The translations under genes were made by a program, and so were the position numbers. A model generated the notes under the pieces. It saw only the letters and a list, made by a program, of their open reading frames with translations. It was not told where the DNA came from and did not search any database. From Anthopleura xanthogrammica (taxonomy: Eukaryota; Cnidaria; Anthozoa; Actiniaria; Actiniidae): DNA of 64,000 bases. Shown here in pieces: positions 11,501 through 23,900 of the stretch (the stretch's first letter is position 1; each line of letters starts with the position of its first letter). The DNA lies in NCBI GenBank assembly GCA_964019055.1, contig OZ025219.1, positions 8,524,388 through 8,588,387 on the forward strand. Reading direction: 5' to 3'.

Positions 11501-14500
11501 TATAATCTAAAATTATGCGAGCGACATACAACTAAATAATATAATCTGATTTTCTATTTAACTGTCTTCATTTCAGACCTTACAGCATGAACGGAAGGTA
11601 AGAATAAATTAGAGTACGACGTTGGTGGAATCCTCTGAACGAATCACAGGCCACGATATAATTAGTCAACCAATCAGAAAACTCTTATACCCGACACCCT
11701 CACGGTCACATTACAGCACATCTGTACTGCAACTGTTTTACATTTAGTCACGTATACACCTCAAATATTCAGTTGTAATCGACATTCATTATAATCTAGC
11801 TGGTGTAAAGTATCCACTCCAGATTAGATTGTACCTTGGTTGCTCAGACTGAAATACTTAGTTACTTAGAAAATTTCTAAGATATTTTTACTACTCTCTT
11901 AGGCGTCGAGGTACAGCTGTAACTCTGTCGTTACAGTTTCGATCTCATCTTGCTGATCCAACGGTCAAGCTTCAAAAGTTCTTGAGACCTTCAGAACGAG
12001 TTATTTACGTTACAGTGGACAGTCCAGGTAAGAGTTGGTGAGAATGAGTAGTAATATGAGGGTACGGCTGACATTGATATTGACCAACTATAGTAAGATA
12101 AATATTGGTAATGATGATGATGATGAATGACGACGACGAAGATAAGGATGGCAAAAATGATGTTGAAGATGATAGCGATAATACAATATAACGATAATGA
12201 TGAGTGCTGAAGTGGTAAATATTGATGATGATGACGATGATGATGATCTATGACGACGGCGAAGAAGAGGATGACATAAATGACGATAATGATAGCGATA
12301 ATAAAAGAGAATGATAATGCCGAAGACGACCATGGTCAAATGATGATAAGGAAAAATGGTGGTGATAGTAAAGACTGAAATAGTTTATGATGACAAAGTC
12401 TGATGAAGACAATGATTGATGATATTATAAAAACGATGATGAAGATGAGGGCGATGATGAGATGATGATAATGATTATATAACATCCTCTCTAACATTAT
12501 CTATGTATCTTTCTTTTTATAGTTATCCACAAGTCGTCATGTAAGTCATGACATTAAACAAATTATTTCCGAAATTGCATTCAGATGCTGTTGCAAACTT
12601 TTAACTAAATTTTATTTTTTTCTTTTTCAAAAGTAACAAACATTCAGTGTTTCTTCCCCTGCCGCAACCATGGTCATAATTCTTGTCCTACCTGGTCCTA
12701 TACGGGATACCCCAACACCGGGTACCAAAACACCGGATACCACACCGGATACCATAACACCGGATACCATACTGGCTACCATAGCGTCGGATATCATAAC
12801 GGCTATCAACATACCCCGTGCCCTACGGCATGCACTCATTATACCTATAGCTGTCCGACATACTGCCCAAAGTCCTGCTGCTCGCAGGCTAAGCAAAGAA
12901 AGAGCCCTTCCTCTAAGGCAAAACCAACGAACCCACCGACACAAGCGGCAACCGTCGCAACAGCTGCTGTAAATACCGGGACAGCAAAAACCCCTGCACC
13001 TGCAACGAAGGCACCGGCACCGGTTACTCAAGCTCCTGTCCAGTACCATGCCCAGCACACCGGATACACCTCATATCAACCGTATAGTCAGTGCAATACT
13101 TGCCATCTCTATTCTTCACCTTACTGTTATACATACTGTGATGAAGCCTGCTGCAAACATGGCAACAAGGAAAGAGACTTACACGAAATGTTGGCTGACA
13201 TGAGAGAAAATCTTAAAAAGTTCCAAGCGATTGTGAAACTGGGGAAAAACTCGGATCTTCCTGGTTTTGAGGATGCAGAATTCCAAGGAAATGATGTGCC
13301 ACTTTTCGGTAAAAAGGCCAAGTTGGCTGTCAAACATCTAAAACGAAACATTGAACATCTAGAGGCAAAGATCAAAAGAGGCGAAAAGAATTTTGAGAAC
13401 AAAAACCATCAGAATGATTTTCAAGGCGAGAAGCACAGATCACAAAAAGGCAACGCTTTGCCTAATTTTGATGACATTGAATTGTCAGAAATTACTGATG
13501 ATGATGATATTGATATAGAAGGAGACATTTTAGACCTAGAAGAGCCAGAAATCAAAGATAACTACCCCCATATGCACGTCCACCCAGATGACAAGAGTAC
13601 TGAACTTGAAAATGCTGATAGTTATCAAAATATGCACTTGCATCCACCTACCAACATAGACACCGGGTTATTTGAAAATGATTTCAAGCATAAAAATGTT
13701 GGGGATAGGCACCCAGATAGCCCTCCAACTGTTTACGAGAATTCCTTGGCACATACCCAAGACATGACAAAAGTTGACAGTTACCCAAAAATGCACTCAG
13801 AGAGCAAAACCACCGGGTCGCCTGATTTCAAGTTTAAAGAGCATGCCACATATAACCCTGATAGTCCCCCAGCCAAGTATGAACAGTCCTTGGATAATAC
13901 CCAACAGACGACAGCTAATACTGACAGTTACCCAAAAATACACCCAGATAACAAAACTACTGGGTCGCCTGATTTCAAGTTTGAAGAGCATACCACAAAT
14001 CACCCTGACAGTCCCCCAGCCAGGTATGAACAGTCATTGGATAATACCCAACAGACGACAGCTAATACTGACAGTTACCCAAGAATGCACCCAGATAACC
14101 AAACTACTGGGTCGCCTGATTTCAAGTTTGAAGAGCATACCACAAATCACCCTGACAGTCCCCCAGCCAGGTATGAACAGTCATTGGATAATACCCAACA
14201 GACGACAGCTAATACTGACAGTTACCCAAAAATACACTCAGACAGCAAAACTACCGGGTCGCCTGATTTCAAGTTTGAAAAACATGCCACATATCACCCT
14301 GATAGTCCCCCAGCCAAGTTTGAACAGTTCTTGGATAATACCCAACAGACGACGGCTAATACTGACAGTTACCCAAGAATGCACCCAGATAACCAAACTA
14401 CTGGGTCGCCTGATTTCAAGTTTGAAGAGCATACCACAAATCACCCTGACAGTCCCCCAGCCAGGTATGAACAGTCATTGGATAATACCCAACAGACGAC

Positions 14501-15080
14501 AGCTAATACTGACAGTTACCCAAAAATACACCCAGATAACAAAACTACTGGGTCGCCTGATTTCAAGTTTGAAGAGCATGCCACATATCACACTGACAGT
14601 CCCCCAGCCAAGTATGAACAGTCATTGGATAATACCCAACAGACGACAGCTAATACTGATAGTTACCCAAGTATGCACCCAGAAAACAAAACCACACATT
14701 TCAATGTTGAAGAGCATGCCACATATCACCATGACAGTCCCCCAGCCAAGTATGAACAATCCTTGGATAATACCCAACAGACGACAGCTAATACTGACAG
14801 TTACCCAAAAATACACCCAGATAACCAAACTACCGGGTCGCCTGATTTCAAGTTTGCAGAGCATACCACAAATCACCCTGACAGTCCCCCAGCCAGGTAT
14901 GAACAGTCCTTGGATAATACCCAACAGATGACGGCTAATACTGAGAGGTACCCAAGAATACACCCGGAAAACGAAACCACACATTTCAATGTTGAAGAGC
15001 ATGCCACATATCACCCTGACAGTCCCCCAGCCAAGTATGAACAATCCTTGGATACACCACAGACAAAAACAGCTGATTAG
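7329..15080 (+). CDS. NOWA-like: Gene C, NOWA-like protein: CAP, CTLD, SEA-like, CRDs, acidic repeats
   Basis: Twelve exons: 7329-7383, 8058-8217, 8637-8905, 9133-9156, 9531-9725, 10151-10351, 10924-11036, 11291-11364, 11577-11597, 11903-12027, 12523-12540, 12634-15080. They splice in frame to 1,233 aa. Order: signal peptide (MSLYIYIVLFASSWVHLE), CAP domain about 19-161, 8-residue microexon linker, CTLD about 170-301, SEA-like X1 about 302-371, X2 to about 412, Tyr/Gly/His-rich repeat, CRD 481-501 (C-x3-C-x6-C-x3-C-x3-CC), Ala/Thr/Pro linker, CRD 572-592 (C-x2-C-x7-C-x3-C-x3-CC), then an acidic, His-rich 49-residue repeat to the end. The combination CAP + CTLD + minicollagen CRD is that of Hydra NOWA, a disulfide-linked outer-wall protein of the nematocyst. 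Odd points: CAP is split by an intron absent from D and E, and the downstream UTR carries decayed repeat units in the same frame. Microexons 9, 11 and the exact start are the least certain parts. Confidence 0.85.
7430..7592. repeat. AAAT/AGAT/AAAC simple repeat
   Basis: Tetranucleotide-biased low-complexity tract in intron 1 of gene C. Open frames on the reverse strand here are repeat artefacts. Confidence 0.85.
7796..7926. mobile_element. MITE-like element, family 1, copy 2 (diverged)
   Basis: In intron 1 of gene C. Shares CAAAGCAG, CAATCTCCTGAGAATTGG and TTGTTTTGTCCTCCAAATTG with copy 1. The left arm is more degraded. Confidence 0.7.
8058..8905 (+). other. CAP/SCP domain of gene C (two exons)
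   Basis: Exons 8058-8217 and 8637-8905. Helix 1 reads YINDLRHLHSGGPL, the usual start of CAP domains (x-x-N-x-x-R-x-x-H). Then come AQKSAERF, CVVSWYITMKDHSW (family pattern xVxxWYxExxxYxW), FINMIWNTTTRAGIGV (CAP1 signature position, normally HFTQxVW) and KVFVVAYFSP. The His of the CAP1 signature and the Glu of the usual GEN motif are not present, so the ancestral cavity residues look lost. Confidence 0.8.
8338..8600. repeat. GAT-rich trinucleotide tract in gene C CAP intron
   Basis: GATGAT/GTTGAT repeats fill the intron between the two CAP exons. The Asp-rich and Met-rich open frames over it are not genes. Confidence 0.9.
9531..10351 (+). other. C-type-lectin-like domain of gene C (two exons)
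   Basis: Exons 9531-9725 and 10151-10351. Landmarks: CAKGYSRFGSSCFKFH (first Cys pair), EKVTWEQAVIRCANENATL (helix 1 with its Cys), WMWIGLQDR (WIGL), FAWLDG, NCVAW, CWSDKVC (WND-like) and PFMCRMP (final Cys). All Cys of a long-form CTLD are present. The EPN/QPD sugar motif is not recognisable, so lectin activity is uncertain. Confidence 0.85.
9943..10016. repeat. Near-perfect foldback (hairpin) in gene C intron
   Basis: Left arm AAATTTACAGACGTTTGTAT, then GACTGGGCGTATATG, is mirrored by the right arm ending ATACAAACATCTGTAAATTT. Arms are about 33 bases with almost no loop. It lies between the two CTLD exons. Confidence 0.85.
10376..10665. repeat. GAT-rich degenerate repeat in gene C intron
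   Basis: Degenerate GATGAT/AATAAT tract between the CTLD and X1 exons. No coding signal. Confidence 0.8.
10924..11597 (+). other. SEA-like module X1 of gene C
   Basis: Exons 10924-11036 (113 nt), 11291-11364 and 11577-11597. It reads GKLTYRVEILFKKFRW, then SKAFKDLK, then (phase-0 intron) FNEIFQRSSGR...LRGMKIKAVR. The layout, a beta strand, an F-x-x-L helix, a second helix and a final strand ending VR, resembles SEA domains. The autoproteolysis motif GSVVV is absent. Genes D and E have the equivalent 113-nt exon with the same phase-0 join. Confidence 0.55.
11110..11236. mobile_element. MITE-like element, family 1, copy 3
   Basis: Left half is nearly identical to copy 1 (GTCACGTGACGTCAAAGCAG, CTCAATTTGGAGGACAAAAC, CAATCTCCTGAGAATTGG). 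The right arm has diverged. Lies in the intron that splits X1. Confidence 0.75.
11903..12027 (+). other. Module X2 of gene C
   Basis: One exon, phase 2 in and phase 1 out. It reads GTAVTLSLQF...DPTVKLQKFL...ERVIYVTVDSP. Gene E has TAVLKF...DPTKAFQDYL...VLSVKLLPP and gene D has VSIILKF...[10 protein letters not shown]...ITKIRILTP; gene A has the same C-terminal half. No named family recognised. Confidence 0.65.
12080..12475. repeat. GAT/GAC-rich degenerate repeat in gene C intron
   Basis: Degenerate GATGATGAC tract in the intron before the last exons of gene C. It contains two related sub-blocks (around 12,110-12,200 and 12,220-12,320). Confidence 0.75.
13774..15062 (+). repeat. In-frame 147-nt (49-aa) tandem repeat in gene C
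   Basis: About nine units with landmarks DSYPKIHPDNKTTGSPDFKF, HPDSPPARYEQSLDNTQQTT and ANTD. Two units replace GSPDFKF by HFNVEEH and are shorter. Variant residues (RMHPDNQ versus KIHPDNK; NHPDSPPAR versus YHPDSPPAK) alternate, pointing to duplication of two-unit blocks. The repeat is acidic, His-rich and cysteine-free, so probably disordered or metal/proton binding (inference). Confidence 0.9.
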
Positions 15081-15405
15081 TAAATTAACCCAGACGACAC
15101 CAAGAAGTGAAGGATACTGGTACTAGTTTCAACGTTGAAGGTGGACCCTGACAGCCCACCAGATAATATTAATGAATATTCTCAATCACTGACTACACAG
15201 AATAATACAGATGTCAATAAATTCTAGTGAAAATATTGCAGTCCACCAGATAATATTAATGAGTATTCCCAATCACTGACTACACAGATGTCAATAAATT
15301 CTAATAAAAATATTGCAGTCCATCAGATATTTTTAATGAGTATTCCCAATCACTGACTACACAGATGTCAACGAATACTAGTGAAAATATTGATCATAGT
15401 GCATT
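15081..15405 (+). pseudogene. Decayed repeat units after the gene C stop
   Basis: After the stop at 15078-15080 the same frame resumes recognisable repeat coding at 15150 (DSPPDNINEYSQSL), interrupted by stops. Two further copies of an AATGAGTATTCCCAATCACTG unit follow. This looks like former coding sequence now in the 3' UTR. Confidence 0.6.
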
Positions 15406-15445
15406 TCCCAGTAGTTATGTGTAAATTTATGCTAGCTTGTTTATC

Positions 15446-15451
15446 AATAAA
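15446..15451 (+). terminator. Polyadenylation signal of gene C
   Basis: AATAAA 366 bases after the stop, just after the decayed repeats. Good position for the transcript end. Confidence 0.5.
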
Positions 15452-17959
15452 ATCCGAGATAATATGTGAAGGCATTACTTATTTATGATATGAGATATAT
15501 TTTTATAGAATGAATGTTTCGAATATTTTTTTCAAAACAAGTACAAATTTTGCTCGACTTTGAGAAGCGTGCGGTGCGGAAGGGCCTGGTCGTGACGGCA
15601 ACTATGAGCGAAGAGCCTCCCCTTCTTCCGATTTGTTGATGTATTGGTAAAATTTTACGAACATTTTTCTCGTCTGATGAGTGGCCGTGAAAACCTTTCT
15701 AATCCGCTGACTGCTTATTTTGCAGTTGTCCAATAATTTCCTTGTCTATTAATTGGAAGATCAACTAAGTTTTTAAACGCTGTGTGTATGCTCTCATTGA
15801 ATGAGTTAAGACAAAACACCTTCCTCCCCACTGATTGGCCGATTCAAAATGGTCGAAGTCTTTCCTTGTAAACCGATTGGTCGAAAAAGAGTGGCACGTC
15901 TTCCTTGTCATCTGATTGGTCGGATGTTGGTTGAAGACTGTGCATGTCCTGGTCTAACGAAAACATAAAGCGAACTTTGAGACAAAATAATTATTATTTC
16001 CCCCCCCCAAAAAACTATTTTTTTTTACTTTCATTTGTTGTTATCGATTATCATCAAAAATAAATAAATATAAAGAAACAAAAAAGCGAGCCGGGAATTT
16101 TGTCGGACGGAATATTTAACAGTCGCTTTTTAAGCAGAACTTTTGGTGCAAGTTTTATGTGAAAGTTTTCTTTTTTGATAAAGATGGAACAAGATCTGTT
16201 GTCGGCTTTCTTTAACATTATTTTTAATACCTTTAAAAAAAGAACTAGTTAAAACGAGAACGAGTTAAAGTCCTATCTTAAAATTCTATCTTGCTAATAA
16301 GGTTGAACAAGTTTGTACTAAGTTGTCAGTTTATCGAGCAAGGATCATCAAAAATGTCATAAAACGTGTAAAAACAAAAATGACTATCTTTAAACAAGCA
16401 CCCGTATAAAATTAAATGTCACTTTCCATGAAAACATTCATCGTACTTTTGTGTGAACCATGTTACAAGAAAGGGTCCCCTTGTAGTTGTTTTGGTAAAA
16501 GATCAAAAACAAACTTGTGGATGAACAGGTCCAAAGATCATGAGGGTTGCTTTACTATAAACAAGTTTGAAAGTCTTTGTTCGAAAAATTAATTTACATT
16601 TAAGGTTTTTGTCGCGCTGATCCGTGTGGATGGAGTGTGGCAGAATGAGTTTCAAGGTAAGAATATCGAGCACTTTTTATTGTCATCCGATTTCAAATAT
16701 TTTAGAATAAAATATATTTTTTCATTAACCATGTATGGAGGATTTTGATGTTTTGAATGACATAATCACTTTGAAATCCTTAACATTCAAAGGAAATTAG
16801 GTAACCTTTTTTACATTAATATATTGGAGTAAATAAGGTTGAACGTTTGCTTTCACTATCACTGAATTCTTCTTCGGTGCTTCCTTTTTTCATAGTTTTA
16901 CTTTCTTGACAAATTTCGTTTCCGCGCTTAAAACAGTTTTAAACTTTCTGTTTCGAGTCTTGGACACGACTTTATCTTTTTAACTTAGCTAACATTTTGC
17001 ATGTGTTTCACTAAGTTTGATTTCAAAGCTAGTAAAGCCAGTAAAGTAAATATTAATCTAATATTTAAAGAGGTTTAAATGAAAACCTTTCGAAAAATGC
17101 TACATATAATTTCGATACTATTCCTGAGCGGCCTGTAGTCAACAAAAGACTTTTAAGGATGCTCTGGATCAATAATGAATATCTTTGAAGTAATTTCCAT
17201 TTATATATTTAAATACACTGAATCTTCTAAAATGGAGCCAACAAAAAAGAGGGAGGATAGAGAAATTAACAGGAGATACTTTGGACGTGATCTTTTTTAG
17301 AATGAAGGAATTTCAGATAATTTAAAACAAAGCGAGTTACAATTTCGAAATATATCCATCTATAGCTACCATCCTATCTTCTTGCACTGCCAAAAAAAGC
17401 CCTAAAGAATCGTGGTGTATTCAATCCGAGAATAAAAGAAGTAACAATTGAGAAAATAGCAAATAAAATAATATAGCAGATTTAATATGAGATTTATACA
17501 CTTAATTGCAAAAACGTTGTCATATATAAATAAATAATAATAACAAACAGAAATTCATTATTCTTACTATTTCACTGTTTTGTAGGTTTAGACTTACATT
17601 TTTGAGATTATGCTAAAACAGTTATTCTCATCAATCTAGGGGGCTTTGTAATCAAAATAAAAATGTATTGTAAAAATGTATATGTATTTGATTATCCTTT
17701 ACTGCTTGGCGGAGTGCGTTCATTTTAGGATCGGAGGAGAGACATGAAAGGGGAAGGAAGAGGGTAGGAAGAAAGAATTTTGAAAATAAAGAGCAAAACA
17801 AGACTGCCAGAGATTCCTGATAAAGCATGGTCCCTGCGTTTTGAATGCATGGGAATCAGTGGCCCCTCCCCCTAGATAGTGATTGACAGCTCTTTAACTG
17901 TTAAATATCCTAAACTAATGTTCATCATTCTGTTTCTGAATCAATTTAAGACCTTAGAC
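15452..17959. other. Intergenic region between genes C and D
   Basis: 15,720-15,930 holds several copies of a degenerate unit with CTTCCTTGT and TGATTGGYYG (inverted CCAAT boxes). The rest is AT-rich with no supported gene. The promoter of gene D should lie toward 17,900. Confidence 0.5.
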
Positions 17960-20900
17960 ATGAAGTTGCTGTTGTTGGTTGGTGTGCTCATGGCAAGCAT
18001 CATGTATGAAACTGAAGGTAAAATGTCACTAAATATCACTCAATGGAATCAATTAATGGATGAAACTTTCAACAAACTCTTAACTAACTAACACCTACAT
18101 TGCACAACACATTTCAGTCCTTTCTAACAAAATTTTCCAAACCTCCCCAAACTTGCTCAGTTAAATTACTGTATCCAACAATTTAATTCCTTAACTTAAC
18201 ACTATTTTTAAAAGGCAGAAGTCACCAATGGTTTTGTCAGTTTTACATTGTATCTTCCCCATTAGCCTAGAATATGCCTGACTTCAAAAGCAAACATTTA
18301 TTAGACTGTGATCTCAACTCATAACAGCTTCTCCCCGCTTTTTCCCCCGCAACCGCAGAGTCAGAATAATACCGGCTCAAAATACGAAACCAACTCGATA
18401 CCAGTCTCCATTGATCGTCCAGTAAGAGTTTTCTATACATATGTTACATATATCGTAACATCTAAACTTTTCCAGGTCAACAGTGCAAGAGACCAATAGA
18501 CATCGTGTTTGCAATGGACGCATCAGGAAGTATGACGACACGTGACTTCCTTAAAGAAAAACGCTTCATTCAACACCTGAGTAGAAAGTTCATCATCTCA
18601 AACCGTGGAACCCATGTAGGTGTTATCGTGTACAGCACTCGGGCCTCCATTGCTATCACGCTCAAAAAGCACCAGAGATGGGTGCAGTTTGCTCGAGCTG
18701 TGGGGCGTATTCCATTTGCACGAGGTGACACTCGCATTGACCTTGCTCTCAGGAAAGCTCACGTTACATTTAGAAAGTCACGTGGTGGTCGGAGTGGAGT
18801 ACCCAAGATTCTAATCCTGCTCACGGATGGACAGCAGTCGATGGTGCGGGGAGAGGCACCCAAACTTGACCAAAACGTTTTACCTCTCAGAAAACAGGGA
18901 GTTAAAGTGTTTGCTATTGGTATTGGCAGGTAAGTTTAAATCAAATAGCTGATTTGATAATTTGACTATATTGGATGGATGGATGGATGGATGGATGGAT
19001 GGATGGATGGATGGATGGATGGATGGATGGATGGATGGATGGATGGATGGATGGATGGATGGATGGATGGATGGATGGATGGATGGATGGATGGATGGAT
19101 GGATGGATGGATGGATGGATGGATGGATGGATGGATGGATGGATGGATGGATGGATGGATGGATGGATGGATGGATGGATGGATGGATGGATGGATGAAT
19201 GGATGAATGGATGAATGAATGAATGGATGAATGGATGAATGGATGAATGGATGAATGGATGAATGGATGAATGGATGAATGGATGAATGGATGAATGGAT
19301 GAATGAATGAATGGATGAATGGATGAATGGATGAATGGATAGAAGGATGGATAGGTTGTTTGGTTAATAGGGTAGCTAGGTTGATGGCTGAATAGTTTTA
19401 TGGATGAATGTTTGTAATGGGACAAATGAGATGGATGAAGTGGATGAAATAGGATAAGATGAATAAGATGGATGGATAGGAAAGGATGGTATGGAATGGA
19501 TGAGAGAGATGGAAGGATAAGATGAGATGGATGGATTAATTGCCTTCTCAGTACGTCTATTCTTAGTAAGGTTCTTTTTGCCATAGGTATGTAAGCAGGC
19601 GGCAGTTGAGGTTATTGGTGGAAAAACCTTCACATTTACTCACTGCAAGATCTTTTGACACACTGCGAAGACACATCTACAGCATCACTTCGAAACTATG
19701 CTCTAGTGGTAAGTACCAAAGTAGACACGGGTAAAAAACGCACTGCGCATGCTCGGATGTTCGGCAGAAAATTCATAGACGAGTCATGTTTACGAAAAAA
19801 AACCATTGGAGATTTACTTGTCTTATATTATGCGAATTTCTCTTGACTGTATTATTTGACCAGGGAAAGAAAACAGATCAAGAAATGTGTCAGGAAAAAT
19901 AAGCACTAACTTTCCACAAACGGCTTTAACTTTATAGATTTACTAAACGCCAGTAAATCTCCAATGGTTTTCTTTGTAAACACAACGAACTTCCGAGTAT
20001 GCGCAGTGCATTTTTCACTCGTGTCACCAAAGTGTGATTTTCAAAAACGCGGAGAAAAGCCCTAAAATCAAGAGAGAGACATAGAGACCTAACAAACTCT
20101 ACTCACATGTGATGCCGAGTCTAGGAATCGAACCAGAGACCCCTGAGGTTATTAAACTTAGTTGTCTAACTTTTATATTTCTCTTTTCCAAAGCTATCCC
20201 ACCAGCATATGGTTTCTACCCACTAAACGCCAGATTTCGCGGACGCGAAATCAGTGAAAACAAAGGACCAACAGCAAGATTTAGCCGGGTGTCCCGGTCA
20301 TGGGGTCCCCAGGGTCAACACGGTGGGGCCCTTTTCCTACGAGGACAACGGTCCAGCTTTATCGAGATCCCGAACCGCGCCCGCGGGAAGCTCGACACAA
20401 AAACGTCTACCTCAATCTTTCTCTGGGTCCATTTATCGCAAAGTCTAGGGCCCATTGTGAATTACAGACGTAATGGTGTGGGCGTTGGCTTGTTTTACTA
20501 TGGCAGAAGGACTATCTCGGCGAATTTTATCGGTCGGATGGGTTACTTCAGGCGTAGATTGTTTCATAGAGGTCTGTCTGTTAAGAAGTGGCATTATGTT
20601 GGTATGACCTACGATCATATGACTGGATATGGTGGATTGTGGATTGACGGTAAACAGGTTGGTATACATGTTTCTAAGAGGAAGGGCAAAATGAAAAAGA
20701 AAGGGAAGGAATGAAGGAATGAAGGAATGAAGGAATGAAGGAATGAAGGAATGAAGGAATGAAGGAATGAAGGAATGAAGGAATGAAGGAATGAATGAAC
20801 GAACGAATGAGTGAATGCATGAAATAAAAAAGGGAAGAGGAAGAAAGGGCGTCTTGTTGAATCTCTCGTAACATTTGTCTCGCTTTTAACTACAAACATT

Positions 20901-23900
20901 GCTCATTCGTTACCAGGTCAGGAGGAAATTAATCGGAAAAGTCCTCCTAGCAACCCAGTACCCTATTCGCCTCGGTTCTGTGTCTTACATGAGAAGGCAC
21001 TTCCAAGGAAGAGTCACGTGTTTACAGATCTACAATGCTGCCTTGAATAGTAATCAGATCACGGCGATACGAAAAAAATGTAACTCACCACAAGGTAAGC
21101 AATTAAAACTAAAGCAAATCTTTCAAGTATCGTTAAGTTGCTAATAGAGTAATATTATGGTTCTACATCTCCTTTGATCATTGGTTAAAGACCAGAAAGC
21201 TTGAAACAAAACCCAAACAGGTCGACGAAACAATATTATGATTAGATCTACGTGAAAAGCAGGTTATAAGGAAGAAATATACCTCTTTAGCTTGGGCGTT
21301 ATGTTTTCCCATTTCAAACCTCGTCATTCCCTAGAGTATCATTTCTTCGCTAGGTCAATTTTAGCATCAAGGGAGGCAAAACTAAACTAATCTTTATCAC
21401 AAGAATCAGAGTGTTGTTTGGTTTGTTTATATAGTTTTTTGGTAACGAATAAACGATGAAAGGCCGTTTTCGAGTGTGAGTTTTTAACTCCTAGATCTTA
21501 GCTAAGAATCACTGGAATCATGAGTGTTGTTTGGAATAGTGTGTTGAATACAACAAATGAATAAGAAGGAAACTTGTTACATACCTTTTACACGGTGTTT
21601 CAGTTTCCTTCTTATTCACTTATTGACAACTAACGCTCCCTAAGTATAATACTTGTTTCTTATTTAGGTGCAATTGACCCGTGTCAAAACAGACCTTGTT
21701 ATAACGGAGGAAGCTGTATAAAATCCCCTAACAGACCTGGAGGGTTCAGATGTCGGTGTAGGGGAGGCTACTATGGACGATTCTGCCAAAGTAAGCAATA
21801 CGTTACGGAGCCGCGTATGGTGTACTACATCGATACATTTTACTTTCAAGCCAATCCTGACCAATTTGGCGGAACATTTTTCTATTTTACATCGCATGGC
21901 AATCTCTTGAGGATTATTTCTTTGTTAGAAATTCATCACAACAAAGAAATAATACTCAAGGAAATGACCCGCGATCTCAAATCAGTGCATAAGCTGTTAT
22001 AGAAAGCGAGGATACTATAACTATTTAACAATTAGTCCTCGAGTCCGAATGGTCTACGAGTCAATAGCCCATGAGGCCGAAGGCCGAATGGGCTACTGAC
22101 TCGTAGGCCATGAGGGCGAGAGGTCTAATTGTTTTAGTAAAAACCTACTAATCGGTCCAATAAAAGAATGCAAAAAGTTTTGGATTTTGCTTTAAATATA
22201 TTTTTTTTGGTTTTCAAAACCGGCGCTTTTCGCTACTAGAGGTCTATCACTAATAGACCCCTAGTAGCTCAGCCAATCACAGGGCTCGATTGGTGATAGA
22301 CCATTAGTAGGTTTTTTCTAATAGAAGATATTCAGGTTACAAAACAAAAGCCGAATATGTTTGCACTGATGCCTATTTCATTTATGCCTCATGGATGAAA
22401 TTCATGCTCAAAAGGTCCTTCGCCTTCGGCTATGCGCTTTATGTTTATCGTTTTGAACACAACGATTCTTATTTCCTATTTTGTACGTAATGGGAAAGGT
22501 TTTTTTCTTTGGTTAATTCAGTTTGATTGAATTACAACATTAAATGACATTTAGAAATATTGCTAAATGAAGACAATTTCTAACCTTTAGATAGGGTAGG
22601 CCGACCAACCATGAGACCGACCAGACGACCTGGAGGACGACCCACCAGACAACCAGGAGGACGACCGACCAGGGGACCAACTGGTCCATCAGGACAAGGC
22701 ACTGTTCCACCAGGTACCACATTCCTAATGTATATAAAGACATTGAAATGTGAGAAAATAATAATAAAAAATAGGAAAAACCTATAGATGTATATGAATG
22801 CTAGGACATGGAAATGACGATGAGGGATAAAATGAAATGAGAAGATATATGAAGTAGGTTGTGAGAGAATGTGGGATTAAAATGGGATGGGATGGGATGG
22901 AAGGGATGGGAAGGGAAGGCACAAGTTCAACTTTTGGTGGACGTCACTCAAAACGTTACTATTTTGTAGCGACGATAACTTGTACGATTTCGCGCTTGCT
23001 TTTTGGAAACACCGCAAATAACAATACGCCTTGCGTAAGGAAGGTATCTCTCCCAACCTTGATCGTCGTGTGATAACCATTTTTTATTCTCTAGAGCAAT
23101 AACTTGTTTGTTATCAAATGACTTATAAACTTTAATTTGAAATTTTAGGATCAACTCGTCCAACAAAGAAACCAGGGTACCCAGGATCACCGATACAAGA
23201 TACAGATTCGTTTAGGATGGAAGTAGTGGAATATATCAACGTCTTTCGTCGTATCCACGGCGTCGGCCCTGTCATTCTATCAGACGACATTACCCCCAAA
23301 GCACAGAAATGGGCCCTTTACATTAGTAGCCTAGGGACAGGGAAAACTGATCCAAACTCTCCCTACGGCAGAACCATAAGTCTACGATATGGAAAACAGG
23401 AAACCATAGCAAAAGAATGCGTGTACGAGTGGTACGACACGGTCAAGGACTACGACTGGCAAGATAATACTATCAGTACCAAGAGTATGAACTTTGTGCA
23501 GATGATATGGAAGTCAAGTCTTCGGGTCGGAGTGGGTGTGGTCCGTGGTGGGCGTGGTCGGTATTATGTAGTGGTGTATTATGATGAGCCAGGAAATAAA
23601 GTTGACGAAATGGAGGACAATGTCCCTGGATACACTGGTATGAAGACTGAAATAATTACGACTATTTCAAAAAATGTTGTTGGTCGGAGATCTAAAATCT
23701 GAGACCGAGGTCATCGCTCAAAGGTGGTGGCATATCTAGATATTAACTTGTCTTGAACTACAGTACTAATAAAAATGACAAAGCAATTACAACTTTCCTT
23801 CAGATTTAAATTCTCAATTCACAGCCCACAATTCATTTTGGTCTCAGAATTCAGATTTCATATTTTCGATTGACAACCTTTTTTGAAATACTGTGAATTT

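Noticed and set aside
13774..14931. 385-aa alternative frame in gene C repeat region
   Set aside because: Out-of-frame reading of the 147-nt repeat.
18880..19584. Ile/His/Pro/Ser reverse-strand open frame
   Set aside because: Translation of the GGAT microsatellite inside a gene D intron.
20088..20130. tRNA B-box-like sequence on the reverse strand (GGTTCGATTCC)
   Set aside because: No A box or cloverleaf at proper distance; probably a degraded SINE remnant.
22591..22713. Collagen triple helix in gene D linker
   Set aside because: Gly and Pro are frequent, but Gly is not at every third position.
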